Positions 57,710 through 64,000 of a stretch of 64,000 bases of DNA are shown one piece after another. The notes under the pieces were generated by a model that saw nothing but the letters and a program-made list of their open reading frames with translations, did no database searches and was not told where the DNA came from. The position numbers and the translations under genes are program-made. Location of the stretch: contig JANXOV010000144.1 in assembly GCA_025357635.1 (NCBI GenBank), positions 1-64,000 on the forward strand. The letters run 5' to 3'. This stretch comes from Pseudomonadota bacterium (lineage in GTDB: Bacteria; Pseudomonadota; Gammaproteobacteria; Steroidobacterales; Steroidobacteraceae). Every line of letters starts with the position of its first letter. Position 1 is the first letter of the stretch.

Positions 57710-59112
57710 TTCTCCAGGTACTTGTCGAGCGTCTGGTGAAACTGCCGGATGCGGATTTCCTGGTAGTCGCTCAGATTCACCTGATTCGTCTTCGACAGCT
57801 TCAAACCATCTTGAACGTAGGGAATATTCGTCATGTCCTGTTCGAACACCGCTCCGAGCACGCCGAGTTCCGGCGCGTCGGTCCACGGTTGCTCCTGCCC
57901 CAGCAGCTTCATCGGCACGCCGCGCGGCATCGGCTTGCCCGGCGGCACGCGCGTCAGAATGCGCACTTCCATCAGGCTGTGGTCTGGATCGCCCCAGGGT
58001 CTGAAGCGATAGACGATGTTGGGCATGAAGCCGCCCCAGGGCGCGAAGTTCGGAAACACGTTGTAGACCAGCGCATCGAGCAGTTCCGAATCCGTCGCCT
58101 GACTGTGATCGTGCCCAAAGGCATTGCTGTAGTTTTCGCGCATGGCTTGACCGAGCGCGCGCCGCGCCGTGGCGCCTGGCGGCACCTTCACGGCGAAGGC
58201 ATCGGTGTTCTCATCGTAGTTCTCGGCGGAGCGGCCGTTGAACTTGATGAATTCATCCACGATCCATTGCTGTTCCTTGCCCTTGGGGTCGACGTGCGGC
58301 GACATGATGCCGAAGGGCACCAGGTTGACGTTGACGTTGTCGCCCCAGGTCCAATAGGCGCTGTTCTCATCCGCCGTGAAAGGCAGAAGCTGCGGATGCG
58401 TGACCACCGTGTGCCACGCTTCCATGAATGCCTCCATCGTGACTTTCCAGTTGGCTGGGATCACTTTGCCGACCCAGATCACCGTGGTGCACTGATCGTG
58501 GCGCCAGCGTTCGAAATGCTGTGGCAGCGGTGCCAGGAATTGCGCCAGGCTCGCACCGCCTGGGTTTTCGCGCAGGAAGATGTAGCCGCCCCAACGGCTG
58601 ACCTGCGCTTCGGGCAGGCGCATGTTCTCGTCCTTCAGGTTCGGAAAATCCCAGCGGCAGGGGATGCTCTTGAAACTGCCGTCGTTGTTCCAGGTAAAGC
58701 CGTGGAAAGGGCATTTGAATTGGTCTGCATTGCCGTCGGCCGTGCGCAGCTTGCGGCCGCGATGCAGGCACACGTTGTGAAAAGCTCGCACCGAACCGTC
58801 TTTCTGGCGGCTGACGATGTAGGAGCGGCCCGCGTTCTCATAGACGACGTAATCGCCGGCCTCCGGCATGTCCTCCTCGCGCGCGGCAAACTGCCACACA
58901 TTGGGCCACATTTTCGCGTTTTCCAATTGCTGGAACTCGATGCTCGTGTAGCGATCGGCCGCGATCGGCTCGGAACCGCGATACGTGTAGCTTTCCCGCG
59001 TCAGATATTCCGGGACCGGGCGGGCGTCGGTTTTCATCAGATCGGTCCAGCTGATGCCGGCCGAGCGATTGGTGCCGCCGGCGGGTCGCGAAGGATTGCC
59101 AGTGTTGGACAT
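57706..59112 (-). CDS. Rieske non-heme iron oxygenase, alpha subunit (second of two)
   Basis: The protein has 468 residues. The Rieske ligands are in NVCLHRGRKLR and CPFHGFTW, and the iron site His pair in AFMEAWHTVVTHPQ. It is longer than the first Rieske protein and has a different C-terminal part (QLGVLG-like tail absent; ending in LNLSDYQEIRIRQFHQTLD-like sequence). It is likely an aromatic-ring- or sterol-type hydroxylase with separate electron donors. It is divergent from SDR 5. Confidence 0.88.
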   Translation of the reverse strand: MSNTGNPSRPAGGTNRSAGISWTDLMKTDARPVPEYLTRESYTYRGSEPIAADRYTSIEFQQLENAKMWPNVWQFAAREEDMPEAGDYVVYENAGRSYIVSRQKDGSVRAFHNVCLHRGRKLRTADGNADQFKCPFHGFTWNNDGSFKSIPCRWDFPNLKDENMRLPEAQVSRWGGYIFLRENPGGASLAQFLAPLPQHFERWRHDQCTTVIWVGKVIPANWKVTMEAFMEAWHTVVTHPQLLPFTADENSAYWTWGDNVNVNLVPFGIMSPHVDPKGKEQQWIVDEFIKFNGRSAENYDENTDAFAVKVPPGATARRALGQAMRENYSNAFGHDHSQATDSELLDALVYNVFPNFAPWGGFMPNIVYRFRPWGDPDHSLMEVRILTRVPPGKPMPRGVPMKLLGQEQPWTDAPELGVLGAVFEQDMTNIPYVQDGLKLSKTNQVNLSDYQEIRIRQFHQTLDKYLEK

Positions 59113-59250
59113 GGGCGTCAGGACTCCTGAACTTCAAATCGGATTTGAGTGTTTAGCATGCGCGCAAAGCCTCCGGTGCGTCACCTATCCGAAAGCATAG
59201 ATTGATTCCGGCCTGGATTGAGTCATCCTGTGGTCAAGGGGAGAGTAACC

Positions 59251-60033
59251 ATGTCAAAACGCTTGGAAGGTAAGGTTGCCCTGGTCACGGGTGGAACGTC
59301 GGGTATCGGCGCCGGCGCGGTACGCCGCTTGATAGCCGAAGGCGCCAAGGTTGCCTTCACCGGCTCGAACACGGAAGCCGCTGCCCGGATCACGGCGGAA
59401 ACCGGCGCCAGCTTCCATCCCAGCCGGGTGGAGGATGCGGCCGGCTGGCCTGTGCTGATGGATGACATATTGAATCGGTATTCCCGCCTGGACATCGCCT
59501 TCGCCAACGCCGGCAAGGAGCTGGGCGACGGCAGCATCGAGTCGATCAACATCGATGCCTGGAATCAGTTGCTGGCGGTCAACCTCACCGGCGTGATGCT
59601 CACCGCACAGGCCGCCGTCAAGGCCATGCGCAAGAATCCGGGTGGCCCGAGCGGGTCCATCATCATCAACTCGTCCATGAATGCCTACCGGCCGATGGGC
59701 AACTTCATCGCCTATTCGACCACCAAGATGGCGCTGATTGCGGTCAGCAAATCCACTGCGCTTCACTGCGCCAACCAAGGGCTTAAGATCCGCTGTAATT
59801 CCATTCATCCCGGCGTGGTCGAAACCGACATGATCCGCGGCGTCATCGACCGGGCGCCCGACCCGAAAGCCGCTCGCGCTCAATTCGAAGGCATGGCGCC
59901 GATGAAGCGCATGGCGCGGGTGGAGGAGATCGCGGGACTGGTGGTGTTCCTGGCATCGGATGAAGCGGCCTTTGTTTCCGGTTCCGAGTACGGCATGGAC
60001 GGCGCGTCGACTGCCGGCATGATGGGGGTGTGA
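59251..60033 (+). CDS. SDR 5
   Basis: The protein has 260 residues. ALVTGGTSGIGAGAVRRLIA, FANAGKELGDGS, NSSMNAYRPMG and the YSTTK motif are intact, with FLASDEAAFVSGSEYGMDG at the end. GGGAG lies before the ATG at 59251; the ORF track starts earlier at 59218. It is monocistronic and divergent from the second Rieske operon by 138 bases. Confidence 0.9.
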   Translation: MSKRLEGKVALVTGGTSGIGAGAVRRLIAEGAKVAFTGSNTEAAARITAETGASFHPSRVEDAAGWPVLMDDILNRYSRLDIAFANAGKELGDGSIESINIDAWNQLLAVNLTGVMLTAQAAVKAMRKNPGGPSGSIIINSSMNAYRPMGNFIAYSTTKMALIAVSKSTALHCANQGLKIRCNSIHPGVVETDMIRGVIDRAPDPKAARAQFEGMAPMKRMARVEEIAGLVVFLASDEAAFVSGSEYGMDGASTAGMMGV

Positions 60034-60072
60034 GCCGGCGGTACGCAGGCTGCGCGCTGCGTCAAATGAACT

Positions 60073-60552
60073 TTAATTCAGCGGCAGCAGCGTCGATTCT
60101 TTGATGGCCGTCACCGCCACGGCGGAGTTGACCGATTGCACGCAGGGGATGCGCGACAGATAGTCCAGATAAAACGCCTCGTAGGCCTTGATGTTCTTTG
60201 CCACGATCTTGAGCAGGAAGTCCCATTCGCCGGTCAGCGTATGGCAGTCCAGCACCTCGGAGCGGTCGCGGATGGCCGCCTCGAATTGCGCGATCGCGTT
60301 GCGGCTGGTGGTCGCGAGTTTCACGTGCGCGAAGATGGTCAGATCCAGGCCCAGCGCCGCCCGGTCCAGCAGCGCCACGCGTGCCTTGATGACGCCGGCC
60401 TGCTCCAGTTGCTGGATGCGGCGCCAGCAGGTGGTGGTCGATATGCGCACGCGCGCGGCCACGTCCGCCACCGACAGCGCGCCTTCGCGCTGCAGAATGT
60501 CGAGCAGCCTCAGGTCCAGCTTGTCGATTCCCGGATGGACTGTTTTTTCCAT
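60073..60552 (-). CDS. Lrp/AsnC-family transcriptional regulator, probable bkd regulator
   Basis: The product is 159 residues. The N-terminal HTH is LDLRLLDILQREGALSVADV, with ARVRISTTTCWRRIQQLEQA. The ligand-binding RAM domain is CHTLTGEWDFLLKIVAKNIK. Lrp/AsnC proteins bind DNA as octamers and respond to amino acids. Divergent position next to bkdA1 by about 95 bases matches BkdR-type control by branched-chain amino acids, though this is inferred. An ATG at 60564 is another possible start. Confidence 0.9.
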   Translation of the reverse strand: MEKTVHPGIDKLDLRLLDILQREGALSVADVAARVRISTTTCWRRIQQLEQAGVIKARVALLDRAALGLDLTIFAHVKLATTSRNAIAQFEAAIRDRSEVLDCHTLTGEWDFLLKIVAKNIKAYEAFYLDYLSRIPCVQSVNSAVAVTAIKESTLLPLN

Positions 60553-60646
60553 AATGAAGCGCATATTGGAATGAACGTACCGCATTATTGCGCCGCATAC
60601 GCTTAATTACAACATCATGCTGCGAGCGCGCGTAAATTAGCCGCCC

Positions 60647-61891
60647 ATGAACAGACGCTCCCGACTGCATGTTCCGCGCGTGCCTGCCCGTCCGGGCGAA
60701 GCGCCGGATTTCTCCTACGTCGATTTATCGCCCGCCGGTGCTGTTGCAAGGCCGGATGTGAATGCGCGTGCGCGCGACATCTCCTTCCTTGCGGTCGAAC
60801 TGGTGCGCGTGTTGGACGACAACGGCGAAGCGCTGGGTCCGTGGCATCCGCATCTGGATGTGCACGAGCTGCAGCTGGGTCTTCGCCACATGCTGCTGAC
60901 GCGAGTGTTCGATGATCGCATGCAGCGCACGCAGCGCCAGGGCCGCATCTCGTTTTACATGCGTTCGCTGGGCGAAGAAGCGGTGTCGGTGGCGCAGGCA
61001 ATGGCGCTGCGGCCCGGCGACATGTTGTTCCCCTCGTACCGCAATCAGGGCGTGAACATCGTGCGCGGCCGTCCGCTCGTGGACCTGATGTGTCAACTGC
61101 TCTCCAATACCCGCGACATGTGCAAGGGACGGCAGCTCCCGGTCATGTATCACTGGGTGGCTGGAAACATTTTCTCCATTTCCGGCAATCTGGCCACACA
61201 GTTCCCGCAAGCAGTGGGCTGGGCCATGGCCGCGGCCATCAAGGGCGAGGACCATATCGCCGCGTCCTGGATCGGGGAGGGCAGCAGTGCGGAGGCGGAT
61301 TTCCATCACGCCTTGCTGTTCGCTTCGGTGTATCAGGCACCGGTGATCTTGAACGTCGTGAACAATCAATGGGCCATCTCCACTTTTCAAGGGTTCGCCG
61401 GCGGCGAGCAGCGCTCTTTCGCCGCGCGCGGACCCGGATATGGCATCGCCGGCATCCGCGTCGACGGCAACGATTTTCTGGCCGTTTATGCCGTCACGCA
61501 GTGGGCTGCCGAACGCGCGCGCACCGGCGCAGGTCCCACGCTCATCGAGCTGGTCACCTATCGCGCCTCGGCGCACTCGACCAGTGACGATCCGGCGCGC
61601 TACCGGCCGAAGGACGACTTCGATCGATGGCCCTTGGGCGATCCGATCGCGCGGCTCAAGCAACACCTGATCCGGCTGGGTGAATGGAGCGAACAGCGAC
61701 ACCTGGCGTTGAGCGCCGAGTTGGAAGAACTGGTGGCGGCGAACTGGAAGGAGGCCGTGACCTACGGCATGCTGAACGAAGGGCCGCGGTTGAATCCGGA
61801 CCTGATGTTCGACGACGTGTTCAAGGAGTTGCCGCCGCATCTGCAGCGGCAGCGAGAGCAGATGCGCGCCGAGATTGCGAAGAAGGACTGA
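60647..61891 (+). CDS. bkdA1: Branched-chain 2-oxoacid dehydrogenase E1 alpha
   Basis: The protein has 414 residues. The N-terminal extension (RRSRLHVPRVPARPGEAPDF) is typical of the Pseudomonas BkdA1 type. TPP and E1 motifs are HMLLTRVFDDRMQRTQRQGR, SFYMRSLGEEAVSVAQAMAL, AASWIGEGSSAEADF and VNNQWAISTFQGFAGGEQ. It decarboxylates 2-oxo acids of valine, leucine and isoleucine and transfers the acyl group to the lipoyl E2. The beta gene follows after five bases. Confidence 0.93.
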   Translation: MNRRSRLHVPRVPARPGEAPDFSYVDLSPAGAVARPDVNARARDISFLAVELVRVLDDNGEALGPWHPHLDVHELQLGLRHMLLTRVFDDRMQRTQRQGRISFYMRSLGEEAVSVAQAMALRPGDMLFPSYRNQGVNIVRGRPLVDLMCQLLSNTRDMCKGRQLPVMYHWVAGNIFSISGNLATQFPQAVGWAMAAAIKGEDHIAASWIGEGSSAEADFHHALLFASVYQAPVILNVVNNQWAISTFQGFAGGEQRSFAARGPGYGIAGIRVDGNDFLAVYAVTQWAAERARTGAGPTLIELVTYRASAHSTSDDPARYRPKDDFDRWPLGDPIARLKQHLIRLGEWSEQRHLALSAELEELVAANWKEAVTYGMLNEGPRLNPDLMFDDVFKELPPHLQRQREQMRAEIAKKD

Positions 61892-61896
61892 CGCGC

Positions 61897-62913
61897 ATGC
61901 CCCAGATGAACATGATTCAGGCCTTGAATTCCGCGATGGACATCATGCTCACGCGCGATCCAAGCGTGGTGTTGATGGGCGAGGACATCGGTTATTTCGG
62001 CGGCGTGTTCCGCACCACGGAAGGGCTGCAGCGCAAGCATGGCGAACACCGGGTGTTGGATACGCCGATTGCCGAAGGCGGCATCATCGCCGCGGCCATC
62101 GGCATGGGTGTGAACGGGCTGCGTCCCGTCGCAGAAATCCAGTTTGCCGACTACATCTACCCCGGCTTCGATCAGATCGTGAGCGAACTGGCGCGCCTGC
62201 GCTTTCGCACCGCCGGGGATTTTTTCGCGCCGGTCACCATCCGCACGCCCTGCGGCGGCGGCATCCGCGGCGGACAGACGCATTCTCAAAGTCCCGAAGG
62301 CATTTTCACGCATGTGTGCGGCGTGAAGGTGGCGATGCCCTCGAACCCCTACGATGCCAAGGGCATGCTGATCGCCTCGATCGAGGATGACGATCCGGTG
62401 CTGTTCTTCGAACCCAAGCGGCTTTACAACGGTCCCTTCGATGGTGATCCGAACAAGCCGGCCGTGCCGTGGAGCACGCATCCCAAAGGCGAAGTGCCGG
62501 ATGGCTATTACACCGTGCCGCTGGGCAAGGCCGACATCGTCCGGCCCGGCAATGACCTGACCATCGTCACCTACGGCACCATGACCTTCGTCGCCGCGGC
62601 GGCCGCGGCGGCCATGGGCCTGGATGCGGAGGTCATCGACCTGCGCAGCATGGTGCCGCTGGATGTCGACACCATCTGCACCTCGGTGAAAAAGACCGGT
62701 CGCTGCGTGGTCGCGCATGAGGCGACGCGATTCTCCGGTTTCGGGGCCGAGCTCGTTGCCTTGATTCAAGAAGAATGCTTCTGGAATCTGGAAGCGCCGA
62801 TTCAGCGGGTGGCGGGCTGGGATACGCCTTATCCGCACGCCTTCGAGTGGGAATATTTTCCAGGTCAGGCGCGCGTCACCACGGCGCTCAAGGCCGTCAT
62901 GGAGTCCGCGTGA
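61897..62913 (+). CDS. bkdA2: Branched-chain 2-oxoacid dehydrogenase E1 beta
   Basis: The protein has 338 residues. It begins MPQMNMIQALNSAMDIMLTR and has MGEDIGYFGGVFRTTEGLQR, DTPIAEGGIIAAAIGMGVNG, IQFADYIYPGFDQIVSELA and VIDLRSMVPLDVDTICTSVK. It forms the alpha2beta2 E1 component with BkdA1. The stop overlaps the GTG start of the E2 gene by three bases (GTGA), so the three genes form a coupled operon. Confidence 0.93.
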   Translation: MPQMNMIQALNSAMDIMLTRDPSVVLMGEDIGYFGGVFRTTEGLQRKHGEHRVLDTPIAEGGIIAAAIGMGVNGLRPVAEIQFADYIYPGFDQIVSELARLRFRTAGDFFAPVTIRTPCGGGIRGGQTHSQSPEGIFTHVCGVKVAMPSNPYDAKGMLIASIEDDDPVLFFEPKRLYNGPFDGDPNKPAVPWSTHPKGEVPDGYYTVPLGKADIVRPGNDLTIVTYGTMTFVAAAAAAAMGLDAEVIDLRSMVPLDVDTICTSVKKTGRCVVAHEATRFSGFGAELVALIQEECFWNLEAPIQRVAGWDTPYPHAFEWEYFPGQARVTTALKAVMESA

Positions 62914-64000
62914 GCCAGTACATATTCAAAATGCCCGATCTGGGTGAAGGCACGGTCGAGGCGGAAATCGTCGCCTGGCACGTGAGCGTTGGCGATCAGG
63001 TGACCGAAGACAAGGTCATCGCTGAGATCATGACCGACAAGGCGGCCGTGGAAGTGCCATCGCCGGTCACCGGCCGCATCGTGTCCTTGAACGGCAATCC
63101 GGGCGATAAGATCGCGGTGGGCGCATCCTTGATCGTATTTGAAACCGGCGAATCCTCTGGAGTGGCGGCGCCCGCGGCCGCTTCACCTGCACCGGCTCCA
63201 CCATCTGCCGTGATCGCTGCCGCAGCGTCGCATCAAGCCACGGGCGCCCGTGTCATGGCCTCGCCCGCCACGCGCCGCCGGGCGAGCGAGGCGGGCATCG
63301 ATCTGGCGACGGTGAGCGGCTCAGGTCCGGGTGGACGAATCCTGCGCGAGGATCTTGCGGCCGCGCCGCAGGGCGCCGCTGGCGTAGCGCCGGTCTGTGT
63401 CCGCGATGAGCGCAGCGAAACCACCGAGATCAAAGTCATCGGCGTGCGGCGCCTCATCGCCGAGCGCATGAGTGAGGCGAAGCGCACCATTCCGCATTTC
63501 GCCTACGTCGAAGAAGTCGACGTCACCGAGCTGGAGTCGTTGCGGCAGTACATGAACGGCAAGGCCGAAGGCCGCGCGAGCCTCACGTATCTTCCCTTCA
63601 TCATCGCTGCGTTGACCCGGGTGCTCGAGTCCTTCCCGCAATGCAACGCCCTTTACGATGCTGCGCGCAACACCATCGTGCGCCACCGGGCGGTACACGT
63701 GGGCGTAGCCACCCAAACGCCGGATGGATTGAAAGTTCCGGTGGTCCGCAATGCGCAGACCCTGGACGTATGGGAACTTTCCGCGCAGATCCGCACGCTG
63801 TCCGAACGCGCGCGCAACAATCAGGCCACGCGCAACGAACTGGTCGGCTCCACCATCACGGTCACCAGCCTGGGAAGACTAGGTGGCATCGCCTCCACGC
63901 CGGTGATCAACGCGCCCGAAGTGGCCATCATCGGCCTCAACAAGGCGGTGGAGCGGCCGGTGGTGGATCGCGGCGCCGTGGTCGTGCGTCGTATAATGAA
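62910..64000 (+). CDS. bkdB: Branched-chain 2-oxoacid dehydrogenase E2 (dihydrolipoyl transacylase), 3' end beyond window
   Basis: The open frame from GTG at 62910 continues to the last base and is not in the ORF track because it has no stop. It contains a lipoyl domain (MPDLGEGTVEAEIVAWHVSV, Lys in EIMTDKAAVEVPSP), an Ala/Pro linker, one E3-binding domain (ATRRRASEAGIDLATVSGSG) and the start of the catalytic domain (RRLIAERMSEAKRTIPHFAY, then TSLGRLGGIASTPVINAPEV). The final HxxxDG motif would lie just past the end. The GTG overlaps the bkdA2 stop. A following E3 gene is expected but outside the window. Confidence 0.93.
   Translation, partial: MSQYIFKMPDLGEGTVEAEIVAWHVSVGDQVTEDKVIAEIMTDKAAVEVPSPVTGRIVSLNGNPGDKIAVGASLIVFETGESSGVAAPAAASPAPAPPSAVIAAAASHQATGARVMASPATRRRASEAGIDLATVSGSGPGGRILREDLAAAPQGAAGVAPVCVRDERSETTEIKVIGVRRLIAERMSEAKRTIPHFAYVEEVDVTELESLRQYMNGKAEGRASLTYLPFIIAALTRVLESFPQCNALYDAARNTIVRHRAVHVGVATQTPDGLKVPVVRNAQTLDVWELSAQIRTLSERARNNQATRNELVGSTITVTSLGRLGGIASTPVINAPEVAIIGLNKAVERPVVDRGAVVVRRIM

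Noticed and set aside
57736-59130. 464-codon plus-strand ORF opposite the second Rieske gene
   Set aside because: Antisense shadow. The minus strand has both Rieske motifs and the iron His pair.
60725-61840. 371-codon minus-strand ORF opposite bkdA1
   Set aside because: Shadow of a well-supported gene, with no recognisable domain.

Overview
The window is GC-rich bacterial chromosome, densely coded on both strands, and most likely from a gammaproteobacterium. The evidence for that is the csrA tail followed by tRNA-Ser(GCU), the encoded CCA ends of both tRNAs, and typical proteobacterial versions of Uup, HtpX, CbpA, TesB, Bcr/CflA and MprF. The wealth of acyl-CoA, Rieske and SDR genes suggests an aerobic degrader of hydrophobic cyclic or branched substrates. 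This assignment is inference from gene content; no rRNA gene is present.

Region 1 (1-5.8 kb) is accessory DNA inserted at tRNA-Ser(GCU). A 26-bp copy of the tRNA 3' end recurs at 3678-3703. The islet between the two copies carries one compact minus-strand operon: AbiEi antitoxin, AbiEii toxin, an HD-domain protein and an alpha/beta hydrolase. Twelve-base repeats that look like integrase arm sites lie just inside each end. Beyond the second copy lie a decayed tyrosine integrase with similar repeats, an intact Phd-RelE/ParE toxin-antitoxin pair, and a chimeric gene relic.

Region 2 (5.8-16.5 kb) holds acetoacetyl-CoA synthetase, a GFA-like zinc protein, two exported or membrane proteins of unknown role, a DUF1800/DUF1501 pair, a PQQ-type sugar dehydrogenase homologue and a Bcr/CflA exporter. 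It ends at tRNA-Arg(ACG). That tRNA is followed by an array of four GNA-triloop hairpins, partial tRNA-like repeats and a broken doc toxin gene.

Region 3 (17-40.6 kb) is mostly housekeeping and stress functions: an MFS transporter, two aminotransferases flanking a phosphoesterase, a c-di-GMP phosphodiesterase, Uup, MprF, an IclR regulator, photolyase, ferredoxin-NADP reductase and TesB. A lipid-modification operon follows (FAD oxidoreductase, DUF1365, CFA synthase, GNAT) next to an acyl desaturase. Then come HtpX and CbpA, divergently transcribed from a region with candidate heat-shock promoters.

Region 4 (40.6-60 kb) is a large catabolic cluster. A seven-gene minus-strand operon encodes a LuxR-type regulator, an OB-fold protein, a thiolase-like enzyme, an acyl-CoA dehydrogenase and a three-subunit 2-oxoacid (acetoin-like) dehydrogenase. 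Around it are a second acyl-CoA dehydrogenase, an acyl-CoA ligase, two Rieske oxygenases, five SDRs, a medium-chain reductase, an NTF2-like protein, a VOC protein and a ThuA protein. Together these could oxygenate, dehydrogenate, CoA-activate and cleave a complex substrate to acetyl- or propionyl-CoA. The substrate is unknown.

Region 5 (60-64 kb) is an Lrp/AsnC regulator divergent from a branched-chain 2-oxoacid dehydrogenase operon (bkdA1-bkdA2-bkdB). The last gene runs off the window.
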